This document shows, piece after piece, positions 7,487 through 15,192 of a DNA stretch of 64,000 nt (its first letter is position 1; the number at the start of each line of letters is the position of its first letter). Under the pieces are notes generated by a model, which saw nothing but the letters and a program-made list of their open reading frames with translations, was not told the origin of the DNA and did not search any database. The position numbers and the translations under genes are program-made. Source of the stretch: Maritimibacter sp. (GTDB taxonomy: Bacteria > Pseudomonadota > Alphaproteobacteria > Rhodobacterales > Rhodobacteraceae); contig JAABTN010000007.1 of the NCBI GenBank assembly GCA_011389895.1, forward strand, positions 50,228 to 114,227, in the 5' to 3' direction.

Positions 7487-8467
7487 TCACCCGCCGCCGA
7501 TCAGAACCCCGGCAGCAAAGACAAGCGCGCCACCCAGAACCACCTGGAACGTCGCGCGCAGGAACGGGGTTTCCATGAACTTGTTCTGGATCCACACGAT
7601 CGCCCAAAGCTCGATGAACACCACGATGATGGCGACGGTCGTCGCGGTCCAGAAATCCGGGATCAGGTAGGGAAGCGCATGGCCCAGACCGCCCACCGTG
7701 GTCATCACGCCCGAGGCGATGCCCCGCTTCAACGGGCTGCCCCGCCCCGACAATTCGCCGTCATCCGACGCGGCCTCGGTGAACCCCATAGAAATCCCCG
7801 CGCCGATGGCGGCGGCCAGCCCGACGATGAAGGTGGTATGGGTGTTCTGGGTCGCAAAGGCGGTGGCAAAGATCGGGGCCAGCGTGGAGACCGACCCATC
7901 CATCAGACCGGCCAGACCGGGTTGCACCCAAGTCAGGATCAGGCGGCGCCTCGCGGTCTCGTCCTCGTCGACGCGCGCCACACCGCCAAGGTGTTCGGCC
8001 TCAAGCGTTCCGGCGGCCTCGCCATGCCCGGCCTCCGCAGCCGCGAGATCCCCCAGCAATTTGCGCGTGCCCGCATCTGTGCTTCGGTCTGCTGCCTTGC
8101 GATAGAAATCCTCGGCCTGACGCTCCATCTCGCCCGCCTCGGCGCGCATCCGTTCCAGCCCGAAGTTCTCGACGATCCACGCCGGGTTGCGCGAGAAATA
8201 CCCCGAGACATGGTTGCGCCGGATCGGCGGGATGGCGTCCCCGAAGCGCCGCTTGTGTTCGGCGATAAGCCATTGACGATGCTCATCCTCCTCTTCCGCC
8301 ATGCCATCAAAGACCTTGGCGGAAGCTTCGTAATCGGCGCGCAGGGATTCGGCGTAATAGCGATAGATTCGCGCGTCTTCCTCTTCATTCGAGATGGCGA
8401 GCGCGAGCACTTCTTGCTCGGACAGATCAGAGAAGCGGCGGCGGGGGTGACGAAAACCAAAGGACAT
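7487..8467 (-). CDS. mbfA: Membrane-bound ferritin, rubrerythrin-VIT1 fusion (MbfA)
   Basis: 326 residues in two domains. Residues 1-165 are a ferritin-like rubrerythrin domain with diiron ligands in EEEDARIY (28-35), EEEDEHRQW (58-66, His63), GEMERQAEDF (112-121) and EAGHGE (145-150). Residues 175-326 are a VIT1-type transporter domain with about five hydrophobic segments and the MDGSVSTLAPIFATAF signature of that family. Known MbfA proteins export iron across the inner membrane and protect from iron and peroxide stress; they are repressed by Irr. An Irr-type operator lies 13 bases upstream of the start, consistent with that control. Confidence 0.93.
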   Translation of the reverse strand: MSFGFRHPRRRFSDLSEQEVLALAISNEEEDARIYRYYAESLRADYEASAKVFDGMAEEEDEHRQWLIAEHKRRFGDAIPPIRRNHVSGYFSRNPAWIVENFGLERMRAEAGEMERQAEDFYRKAADRSTDAGTRKLLGDLAAAEAGHGEAAGTLEAEHLGGVARVDEDETARRRLILTWVQPGLAGLMDGSVSTLAPIFATAFATQNTHTTFIVGLAAAIGAGISMGFTEAASDDGELSGRGSPLKRGIASGVMTTVGGLGHALPYLIPDFWTATTVAIIVVFIELWAIVWIQNKFMETPFLRATFQVVLGGALVFAAGVLIGGG

Positions 8468-8480
8468 GGCGGCCTACAGA

Positions 8481-8495
8481 TTGGAATAATTCTAA
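8481..8495 (-). promoter_or_regulatory. Irr box (iron control element) of mbfA
   Basis: The 15-base near-palindrome TTGGAATAATTCTAA, read on the gene strand as TTAGAATTATTCCAA, matches the Irr/ICE consensus TTTAGAA-N3-TTCTAAA closely, with one mismatch between arms. It begins 13 bases upstream of the mbfA ATG, so bound Irr would block the promoter or transcript start. The site and its link to Irr are from known alphaproteobacterial iron regulons; no -10 is clear. Confidence 0.8.
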
Positions 8496-8544
8496 TCTTT
8501 ATCTACCGCAAAACATTGCCCCATGGCAATGCGTCATCTCGCCA

Positions 8545-9243
8545 TCAGTCGACCCGGCGGATCACGATATGATTGCCTTCGCGCTTCGTCTCGAAACGCC
8601 GGGTATCGCGGATCAGATCGGACAGCTTTGCACGCCCATAGGTCCGGGTGTCGAAGTCACGGTTGTCGGCCTGTATCGCCTGCCCGATCACCCCGAGCTG
8701 AAACCATTCGCCATCCTGGTCGATCTTCTCCATCGCTTTGAAGATCAGGGGAAGCGCATCTTTCACATCGCGCTTGCCCGTCTTCTTCTCGGCCTTTTCC
8801 GGCTCTTCGACGATGTTCTCGATCATCACGAAGCGCGAGCAGACATTGCGCAGGCTTTCGGGCGTCTTGCCTTCGCCGATCCCTATCACGGTCATGCCCT
8901 GTTCGCGAATGCGGTTGGCGAGCGAGGTGAAATCGCTGTCCGATGACACCAGCACGAAACCGTCGAACCGGCCCGTGTGCAAAAGGTCCATCGCGTCGAT
9001 CACAAGCCCGATGTCCGAGGCATTCTTGCCCTTCGTGTTCGCGCTTTCCTGATGCGCCACGAGACCAAGCTCCTGCACCTTGCCTTTCCACGGGGCAAGC
9101 CGTTGCGAGGACCAGTCACCATAGACGCGGCGCAGGGCCGGTTCGCCATAGGCGGTGATTTCCTTCAGGATCGCCTCTGCGAACCGGGCGGGAACATTGT
9201 CGGCGTCGATGAGGACGGCGAGAAGCGGGGAGTCGTTGGCCAT
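8545..9243 (-). CDS. NYN domain protein with C-terminal LOTUS-like domain
   Basis: 232 residues from the ATG at 9243 (MANDSPLLAVLIDADN); the frame is open further upstream but this start fits the domain edge. The N-terminal NYN/PIN-like domain has Asp13, Asp15 and Asn16 (LIDADN), a central DIGLVIDAMDLL and SSDSDFTSLA, all acidic-site motifs of LabA/DUF88 ribonucleases. The C-terminal 70 residues (ALPLIFKAMEKIDQDGEW to FETKREGNHIVIRRV) look like an OST-HTH/LOTUS RNA-binding domain. It is a putative cytosolic RNA nuclease. It sits upstream of mbfA on the same strand but mbfA has its own operator. Confidence 0.88.
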   Translation of the reverse strand: MANDSPLLAVLIDADNVPARFAEAILKEITAYGEPALRRVYGDWSSQRLAPWKGKVQELGLVAHQESANTKGKNASDIGLVIDAMDLLHTGRFDGFVLVSSDSDFTSLANRIREQGMTVIGIGEGKTPESLRNVCSRFVMIENIVEEPEKAEKKTGKRDVKDALPLIFKAMEKIDQDGEWFQLGVIGQAIQADNRDFDTRTYGRAKLSDLIRDTRRFETKREGNHIVIRRVD

Positions 9244-9251
9244 ATGTCTCC

Positions 9252-9974
9252 CTAACCCACCGCCGGGTTGCGCACCACCCATGTGTGGATCGAGAAGATC
9301 ACGGCACCGGTGTCTGGCAAGCGCTTGATCACCTGCCGTTCTTTTCGCAGGAACGGGCGAAAGCCCGACGCTTCATGGGCCTCAAGCGAATCCGCCTCGA
9401 GCCCCGGGTTGTGCAAGGTGGCCGTGTCATAGGGCAGATGGTTCCAGCGCACGATGGGTTGCGCGACCCGGACGCCATCAAACAGCCGCTGCACCCGCGT
9501 CGCGATCCGGGCGTCATACTCCGGCACCGGCACGTGGATCGCGGTCAAGGGACGGCCCAGTTTCTCGGACAACGTCCAGCGCGACGGAAAGCATAGCACA
9601 CCGGCCCCGAGCCAATGCTCGTGTGCACCTTTCAGCATCACGATGAAATCCTCCTGCGCCATGCGCCCGAGCGTGGCGAGCGGGTCCGCCCTGTCGATTG
9701 GCACCTGCACCCCGTCCGGGCGGGCATAGCTGTCGCCATGCACGCCAAGCGCATCGCAGACCACCGTGAGCAATTCATCCACCGCCGCCTGCGCCTCGGG
9801 CAACACGGCGATCACCGCATCCCGCTTTTCCCGGATCAGCCTGTCGCGAAGCGCCATTTGTTCGGCAAACCGCTCATCTCGCCGCAGCCAATCGCCGGGG
9901 GCGAGCGGACGGGTGCCCGGAAGCGGATGGGCCGTCCCGTCCAGAGGCAGGACATCATGCAAAATCTCATCCAT
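9252..9974 (-). CDS. DUF3445 / heme-dependent oxidative N-demethylase-like protein
   Basis: 240 residues, the usual length. Hallmarks of the family visible are GDWLRRDERFAEQMALRD, the central LTVVCDALGVHGDSY, MAQEDFIVMLKGAHEHWLGAGVLCFPSRW (about 107-135), HVPVPEYDARIATRVQRLFD and the terminal RKERQVIKRLPDTGAVIFSIHTWV. Characterised relatives use a PAS-like heme domain to oxidatively demethylate secondary amines such as dimethylamine, usually as a subunit of a larger complex. The substrate here is unknown, and partner subunits are not adjacent. The stop lies 8 bases before the NYN gene start, so they are likely cotranscribed. Confidence 0.8.
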   Translation of the reverse strand: MDEILHDVLPLDGTAHPLPGTRPLAPGDWLRRDERFAEQMALRDRLIREKRDAVIAVLPEAQAAVDELLTVVCDALGVHGDSYARPDGVQVPIDRADPLATLGRMAQEDFIVMLKGAHEHWLGAGVLCFPSRWTLSEKLGRPLTAIHVPVPEYDARIATRVQRLFDGVRVAQPIVRWNHLPYDTATLHNPGLEADSLEAHEASGFRPFLRKERQVIKRLPDTGAVIFSIHTWVVRNPAVG

Positions 9975-10230
9975 GGTGAGACGAAAGGCGACAGACCCGG
10001 GGAATGCAAGCCCGGAATGGCGTCAAAAATCGGTCACGCGGCGCAGGAAACCCCGGCGCGCGACCCGCGAGGATTTCAAGACAAACCCCAAAATACTCAA
10101 GACAACAGGCACCAGCGGAGAGCCCGAGGTGATGCGCTTTCGCGCACGCTCGGTCTCGCGAGTGGGGTCTTTCTTTGTTTTCCAAGCCTCTCCCGAACGC
10201 GGCCCTTTGGCGGGCGCTACCCAATTCGCA

Positions 10231-10725
10231 CTACGTGGCGCGATGCGTCACGATCTCGAACCCTTCTTCGGCGTTAGGCGGCATAAAATGGACGGCGAGC
10301 CGGTCAAATTGCTCATCGCTCACCGCGAACGGGTGATCCCCACGCGCGTTTCGCGCGTGCAACCGCGCTCGACAAACTTCCGGCGGCACGTCGAGGACAT
10401 GCAACCGATGCGCCGCACCCGAGGTGTCAATGATCTCTCGCATCCAGAGCCGATCCTCTACCGTGTTGGCCGGAAAATCCAGCACCACGGAGATCCCTTT
10501 GTTCAACAGGGACAGGATATGCGGCGTGATCGCGTGGCGCAGTTTGGCTGCGGCCTGCCGATAATCCTGAAGGGTGGTCATCTGGTCGCCGAACAGGGGC
10601 GCAAGCCAGAGATCCTGGGCAATCACGACGGTGCTGGGCGATTGGCCCAATTCGGCCGTCAGGGTCGATTTGCCGGAGGCGGCGAGACCACAGACAAGAT
10701 GCAACATGGGGGTCGATTGAGGCAT
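10231..10725 (-). CDS. P-loop kinase-like ATP-binding protein
   Basis: 164 residues. A Walker A motif, GLAASGKST at residues 13-21, is followed by an AQDLW segment and VVLDFPANTVEDRLWMREI, the pattern of small AAA_33/zeta-toxin-like kinases that phosphorylate small molecules or nucleotides. A lid-like LHARNARGDHPF segment follows. Substrate unknown. It stands alone on the minus strand, with a 256-base gap before the DUF3445 gene and 226 bases after the formaldehyde dehydrogenase gene. No antitoxin-like partner lies next to it, so a toxin role is not supported. Confidence 0.8.
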   Translation of the reverse strand: MPQSTPMLHLVCGLAASGKSTLTAELGQSPSTVVIAQDLWLAPLFGDQMTTLQDYRQAAAKLRHAITPHILSLLNKGISVVLDFPANTVEDRLWMREIIDTSGAAHRLHVLDVPPEVCRARLHARNARGDHPFAVSDEQFDRLAVHFMPPNAEEGFEIVTHRAT

Positions 10726-10881
10726 TGGGTGCTCTTTTGAAAACGTGGATGTTTGCTTTGAACGCGGGAAACCCGGCCCGACCGATCAGGCCGGGCGGCT
10801 AATTCGCCGTTGGTCGGCACAAACGAAATGCAATCCAGTTTTCATGTAGCGTGAATGTCACGAACGGCAGGCAAAAGCAAA

Positions 10882-10905
10882 GGCCGCCTGCGCCGGCAGG
10901 CGGCC
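10882..10905 (-). terminator. Intrinsic terminator after the formaldehyde dehydrogenase gene
   Basis: Perfect stem GGCCGCCTG (10882-10890) with CAGGCGGCC (10897-10905), followed on the minus strand by TTTGCTTTTG. It lies 47 bases beyond the gene's stop at 10952. A second GC hairpin at 10772-10795 (CCCGGCC/GGCCGGG) has no U-run and is not called. Confidence 0.75.
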
Positions 10906-10951
10906 CAAGGCGACGAAGCAAGCCTTCGGCGTAGCTTCTCACGCGCGGCGC

Positions 10952-12085
10952 TTAGTCGTAAAGAACCACCGAGCGGATCGATTCACCGGCGTGCATCAGG
11001 TCGAAGCCCTTGTTGATATCGTCCAGACCCAAGGTGTGGGTGATCATCGGATCGATCTCGATCTTGCCGTCCATGTACCAATCCACGATCTTGGGCACAT
11101 CGGTGCGGCCTTTTGCGCCGCCGAACGCGGTGCCTTTCCAGACACGGCCCGTGACAAGCTGGAAAGGCCGCGTCGAAATCTCGGCCCCGGCCGGTGCGAC
11201 ACCGATGATGATCGACTCGCCCCATCCGCGATGCGCACATTCAAGCGCGTTGCGCATGACATTGACGTTCCCGGTGCAATCGAAGGTATAATCGGCCCCG
11301 CCGATCAGATCACCACGCCGCTTCGTGAGGTTCACGAGATAGGGCACGATGTCTTCATCCAGCTCGGTGGGGTTCACGAAATGGGTCATGCCGAACCGCT
11401 CGGCCATTTCGCGTTTCGCCGGGTTCAGATCGACGCCGATGATCATGTCGGCCCCGGCGAGGCGCAGACCCTGAATGACATTAAGCCCGATGCCACCAAG
11501 ACCAAAGACCACGGCGGTCGCGCCCATTTCGACCTTGGCGGTGTTGATCACCGCACCGATGCCCGTGGTGACACCACAGCCGATGTAGCAGATCTTGTCG
11601 AACGGCGCGTCCTCACGCACCTTGGCCAGCGCGATTTCCGGCAGGACCGTGTGGTTGGCAAAGGTCGAGCACCCCATGTAATGCAGGATCGGATCGCCAT
11701 CGAGCGTCGTGAACCGGCTGGTGCCATCCGGCATGACCCCCTGCCCCTGTGTCGACCGGATCGAGGTGCAGAGGTTGGTCTTGCCCGAGGTGCAGGAATA
11801 GCATTCGCGACATTCCGGGGTATAAAGCGGGATCACGTGATCGCCGGGTTTCAACGTGGTGACCCCTGCGCCGACCTCGGTCACGACACCCGCGCCCTCA
11901 TGCCCGAGGATCGCTGGGAAAAGCCCCTCGGGGTCGGCCCCCGAAAGGGTGAATTCATCGGTGTGGCAGATGCCGGTGGCCTTCACCTCGACCAGAACCT
12001 CGCCCGCCTTCGGGCCATCAAGGTTCACCTCCATGATTTCGAGGGGTTTGCCGGCTTGGGTGGCTACGGCGGCGCGCGTTCGCAT
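10952..12085 (-). CDS. frmA: S-(hydroxymethyl)glutathione dehydrogenase, class III alcohol dehydrogenase
   Basis: 377 residues from the ATG at 12085 ([20 protein letters not shown]); the ATG 6 bases upstream is too close to the AGGGAG ribosome binding site. It oxidises the formaldehyde-glutathione adduct to S-formylglutathione with NAD. Zinc-site motifs are [14 protein letters not shown], and the structural zinc block [15 protein letters not shown]. The Rossmann motif is GLGGIGLN. The next step, S-formylglutathione hydrolase, is encoded on the other strand at 16186-17016. In Rhodobacter the gene is also called adhI. Confidence 0.95.
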   Translation of the reverse strand: MRTRAAVATQAGKPLEIMEVNLDGPKAGEVLVEVKATGICHTDEFTLSGADPEGLFPAILGHEGAGVVTEVGAGVTTLKPGDHVIPLYTPECRECYSCTSGKTNLCTSIRSTQGQGVMPDGTSRFTTLDGDPILHYMGCSTFANHTVLPEIALAKVREDAPFDKICYIGCGVTTGIGAVINTAKVEMGATAVVFGLGGIGLNVIQGLRLAGADMIIGVDLNPAKREMAERFGMTHFVNPTELDEDIVPYLVNLTKRRGDLIGGADYTFDCTGNVNVMRNALECAHRGWGESIIIGVAPAGAEISTRPFQLVTGRVWKGTAFGGAKGRTDVPKIVDWYMDGKIEIDPMITHTLGLDDINKGFDLMHAGESIRSVVLYD

Positions 12086-12186
12086 GGTCATACTCTCCCT
12101 GATTGTCGCGGGAAACCTTGGGCGAAAACTCGCCTTGGATCAAACACAAAGCTTGAGGGTGGCGGTGCACCGGGTATCAAGGTGCC

Positions 12187-12471
12187 ATGCGACCTGTGAT
12201 CCTTGCCCTTGCCCTCACCCTTTCCGCCGCCGCCAGCCATGCCGGGGAGGCAACGCCCCCCGTCAACACCGGCCCGGATGCCTGCAATGCCACGCAGTAT
12301 CAGGACCTCGTGGGGCAGGATGAAGCGGCGGTCGCCGAAGCGGGGATCACGCCGGGGGTCAAGACCCGGGTGTACGGGCCGGGCACCATGCTGACGCGGG
12401 ACTACTTCGCGGACCGGATCAATGTCGAGCTTGATGGAAACGGAACGGTGGTGAGGATCTATTGCGGATGA
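12187..12471 (+). CDS. I78 family peptidase inhibitor, exported
   Basis: 94 residues with a signal peptide (MRPVILALALTLSAAASHA, cut near residue 19). The mature part has the I78 pattern: CNATQYQDLVGQ at its start, then RVYGPGTMLTRDYFADRINVELDGNGTVVRIYCG with one Cys at each end. Family members are small inhibitors of elastase-like serine proteases in the periplasm. Its stop overlaps the start of a second I78 protein by ATGA, forming a two-gene unit. Confidence 0.88.
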   Translation: MRPVILALALTLSAAASHAGEATPPVNTGPDACNATQYQDLVGQDEAAVAEAGITPGVKTRVYGPGTMLTRDYFADRINVELDGNGTVVRIYCG

Positions 12472-12734
12472 GACGCGTCTTGGCGCCCGTCATGCTTCTG
12501 TCGCTCTTGGGCTGTGGCAACACCTTTGGGCATGATCCATCGGGGGAGCTTGGCGTCTGCCCGGCACCCGCGTTCCAGGATTTCGTGGGCCAGCCCTACG
12601 CGCATACCCTGTTCGATTGGCCCAATTTGCGGATCATCCGTCCGGGGGACGCGGCGACCATGGATGCCCGGCCCGACAGGCTTAATATCGACTTGGACGA
12701 CAGCGAGACGATCACGCGCATCTGGTGCGGGTGA
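12468..12734 (+). CDS. I78 family inhibitor, probable lipoprotein
   Basis: 88 residues from the ATG at 12468 (MRRVLAPVMLLSLLGCGN), which overlaps the previous stop. LSLLGC is a lipobox, so Cys16 is probably lipid-modified and the protein anchored to a membrane. The mature part parallels its neighbour: CPAPAFQDFVGQPYAH, IRPGDAATMDARPDRLNIDLDDSETITRIWCG. The tandem arrangement suggests duplication with one soluble and one anchored copy. Confidence 0.85.
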   Translation: MRRVLAPVMLLSLLGCGNTFGHDPSGELGVCPAPAFQDFVGQPYAHTLFDWPNLRIIRPGDAATMDARPDRLNIDLDDSETITRIWCG

Positions 12735-12818
12735 TTGCGGCGGCGGCATGAGGCAAGCCGCGGCCAGACACCGGTAGACACCGCCCCGCCCGCCAATTGC
12801 CCGACCCGGCACGAAAAG

Positions 12819-12844
12819 GCCCCGCCGGATGCGACCGGCGGGGC
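12819..12844 (-). terminator. Intrinsic terminator after cytochrome c'
   Basis: 10-bp perfect stem GCCCCGCCGG (12819-12828) and CCGGCGGGGC (12835-12844) with a 6-base loop, followed on the minus strand by CTTTTCGT. It lies 24 bases past the cytochrome stop and may also stop readthrough from the I78 pair on the other strand. Confidence 0.75.
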
Positions 12845-12868
12845 GTTTCGGGTCGGTTCAAGCCCTGT

Positions 12869-13300
12869 TCAGAGCTTGTAGGGTTTGTGGCAGGCGGCGC
12901 AGGCTTCCCCAACCGCGCCCATGGCCGCGCCCACGCTGGCCTCATCCGTTACTTCGGCACCCATGGCCGCTGTGTGAAGCGCCTCGGCCTTGGTCACGAA
13001 ATCATCCCAGTTGGCCCAGATATCGTCGGACGCATCGCTTTCCGGATCGACGGCCTCGGTTTCGAAAACAGTCGGAATGGTTTCGGCGGCTTGCGTCATC
13101 GTATCGAGGGCCGCGTTGGCGGCAGCCGCATCGAAATCGGTGTTGCCCTTGGACATGTCCGAAAGCACCTTCATCGCGCCGCCGATGGATTTCATGGTCT
13201 CCTGCCGCATCTTGATCGGGTCGGCGTGGTCATCGGCAAGGGCAATGGTGCCGAGCCCGGCGATCACGGCGGTTGCGGCGAGAGTGGTCAATTTCTTCAT
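12869..13300 (-). CDS. Cytochrome c' (class II cytochrome c)
   Basis: 143 residues with a signal peptide (MKKLTTLAATAVIAGLGTIALA) and a C-terminal heme-binding motif CAACH at residues 134-138, the placement typical of four-helix class II cytochromes c. The periplasmic protein binds a high-spin heme and in relatives buffers nitric oxide or carries electrons. It is monocistronic, with its own terminator. Confidence 0.92.
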   Translation of the reverse strand: MKKLTTLAATAVIAGLGTIALADDHADPIKMRQETMKSIGGAMKVLSDMSKGNTDFDAAAANAALDTMTQAAETIPTVFETEAVDPESDASDDIWANWDDFVTKAEALHTAAMGAEVTDEASVGAAMGAVGEACAACHKPYKL

Positions 13301-13471
13301 GGGTATCCCTGTCTGTTGTGGTGTGATGTGCGATTCACGGCCACCTTAGAGAAGGTATTGGTAAATCTGGATAACATCCCCGCGAGGCGACAAAATCCGG
13401 GTTTGGTCGGCGTTTTTCTGCCTTGTCGCGGGGCGGTGGGACTCGACTCCCGTCCGGGCGAGCCGATATAA

Positions 13472-13486
13472 GAACATAAAGTGAAC
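13472..13486 (+). promoter_or_regulatory. SOS box (LexA operator) upstream of imuB
   Basis: GAAC-ATAAAGT-GAAC matches exactly the alphaproteobacterial LexA consensus GTTC-N7-GTTC read on the opposite strand. It ends 19 bases before the imuB ATG. A TATAAG at 13466-13471 abuts it and could be the -10 element, which would place the operator over the transcription start. Confidence 0.88.
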
Positions 13487-13505
13487 ATATGCCTGCGCCG
13501 CTGCC

Positions 13506-15155
13506 ATGCCCCCCAAACGTCACCTGTCGCTGTGGTTTCCCCGTCTCGCCGCCGAGCGGTTCTTGCGGCTTGAGCGCGGATTGCCCGCCGGGCCCTTCGT
13601 CGTGGTCGCCGATCAGAAGGGGGCACAGGTCATCACCGCGCTTAATGCCGAAGCCTCGGCAGCGGGGCTTGTCCCCGGTCAGCCCCTGCGCGACGGGCGC
13701 GCCATGTGCCCCGGCCTGACCGCACGCGCCGCCAACCCGGTGGCCGAGGCGGCGTTTCTGACCACCCTGCGCCGCTGGGCGGGCAAGTATTCGCCATGGG
13801 TGGCCGAGGCACCGCCCGATGGGCTGATCCTTGACATCACCGGGTGCGCGCACCTGTTCGGCGGCGAAGAGATCATGGCGCAAGAGATCGAGCGGGACTG
13901 CATGCGTCTTGGCCTGACCCTGCGGCTCGGGCTGGCCGACACGCTGGGCGCGGCCTGGGCGCTGGCACGGTTCGCCCATGCGCGGGCGGATGGCGGGCTG
14001 TCGGGCGACGCAATCGAACAAGAGGCGCGGGCGACCCGGTCACGCGCGGTCAAGCGGCGGCATTGGACGAGGGGCGGTGCGCCCCCCGCAGCCCCGGTCC
14101 ATGCCACCCCGCCGCGCATCGCCCAACCGGGCGCCACCCGGCAGGCCATCGCCCCGCTTCCCGTCGCAGCGCTTCGGCTAGACCCAGAGGCCATTGCCGG
14201 GCTGATCCGCGTGGGATTGCGCCGGATCGAAGACCTTCTGGGCATGCCGCGCGCCGGGCTCGCCCGGCGGTTCGGGCGCGACACCGTCCGGCGGCTGGAC
14301 CAGGCGCTGGGGGTGGAACCCGAGCCGGTTTCGCCCGCGCGCCCGCCGGTCAGCTTCGCGGTCCGGATGCGCCTGCCCGACCCCATCGGGCTGGAAGAAG
14401 ATCTCATGGCGGTGCTCGACCGGCTGCTGCCGGAGCTTCAGACCCGGCTGGAGCGTGCCGGGCGCGGGGCGCGGCAGGTGCGGGTCGAATTCTCACGCAC
14501 CGACCGCACGATGCAATGGGTCGAGCTGGGGCTGGCCCGCCCCTCTGCCGACCCCGCCCGCATGCGCCCGCTCATCGCCATGAAGCTCTCCGACATCGAG
14601 GCCGGGTTCGGCATCGACCAGGTCCGCGTGATCGCCACCCGACACGAGCCTGTGCATGAAACCCAGCATGCGGGACATGCTGAGGCCGGCGCGCGGCAAA
14701 GCCAGAGCACGGAGAACGCCGCGCTTGACGATCTCATGGGCCGGATCGGCGCGCGTCTCGGGCTGGAGGCGCTGACCCGGCTGTATCCAGCCGAAAGCCA
14801 TATCCCCGAAAAAGGTGCGATGGTGATGGCGGCGGCCTTTGCCCCGCCCGCGTCCGGCTGGCACGCGCCGCCCGTCGAACGCCCCCTGCGGCTCTGGTCG
14901 CCCGAGCCGGTGATGATCCCGGATCACCCGGCGCTGCCCGACCATTTCCGCTGGCGCGGGCGCGACCACGGGGTGCACAGCGCAACGGGGCCGGAACGCA
15001 TCGCGCCGGAATGGTGGCTCGACGATCCCGGCTGGCGCACGGGATTGCGCGATTACTGGATCGTCACGACCGACCGGGGCGAAAGGCTTTGGCTTTACTT
15101 CGCGCATGGTGCGGCGCGTTCGGCGGGCTGGTTTTGCCACGGGGCCTTCGCGTGA
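13506..15155 (+). CDS. imuB: Y-family DNA polymerase-like mutagenesis protein ImuB
   Basis: 549 residues starting MPPKRHLSLWFPRLAAERF. Palm and finger regions of Y-family polymerases are recognisable (LILDITGCAHLFGGEE, MRLGLTLRLGLADTLGAAWALARFA), followed by a helix-hairpin-helix thumb (RVGLRRIEDLLGMPRAGLARRFG) and a little-finger domain. ImuB normally lacks catalytic acids and bridges ImuA, the beta clamp and DnaE2 in SOS mutagenesis; here the opening segment LSLWFPRLA lacks the D-x-D catalytic pattern. An SOS box lies directly upstream. Unusually, no imuA precedes it and no dnaE2 follows it in this window. Confidence 0.9.
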   Translation: MPPKRHLSLWFPRLAAERFLRLERGLPAGPFVVVADQKGAQVITALNAEASAAGLVPGQPLRDGRAMCPGLTARAANPVAEAAFLTTLRRWAGKYSPWVAEAPPDGLILDITGCAHLFGGEEIMAQEIERDCMRLGLTLRLGLADTLGAAWALARFAHARADGGLSGDAIEQEARATRSRAVKRRHWTRGGAPPAAPVHATPPRIAQPGATRQAIAPLPVAALRLDPEAIAGLIRVGLRRIEDLLGMPRAGLARRFGRDTVRRLDQALGVEPEPVSPARPPVSFAVRMRLPDPIGLEEDLMAVLDRLLPELQTRLERAGRGARQVRVEFSRTDRTMQWVELGLARPSADPARMRPLIAMKLSDIEAGFGIDQVRVIATRHEPVHETQHAGHAEAGARQSQSTENAALDDLMGRIGARLGLEALTRLYPAESHIPEKGAMVMAAAFAPPASGWHAPPVERPLRLWSPEPVMIPDHPALPDHFRWRGRDHGVHSATGPERIAPEWWLDDPGWRTGLRDYWIVTTDRGERLWLYFAHGAARSAGWFCHGAFA

Positions 15156-15192
15156 TCTTCCCCCGCCCGCGCGGCCATGCTACGGCGCTTGA

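Noticed and set aside
7308..7607. Minus-strand frame of 99 codons overlapping the end of mbfA
   Set aside because: It covers a strong terminator hairpin and the coding part of mbfA in another frame, has no ribosome binding site and no recognisable motif.
10231..10725. Zeta-like toxin in a toxin-antitoxin pair
   Set aside because: The Walker A and kinase-like segments fit, but no small antitoxin gene is adjacent and the gene is isolated.
10772..10795. GC hairpin CCCGGCC/GGCCGGG in the gap between the kinase and formaldehyde dehydrogenase genes
   Set aside because: There is no T-run on either side, so a terminator is not supported, and another hairpin at 10882 is a better one.
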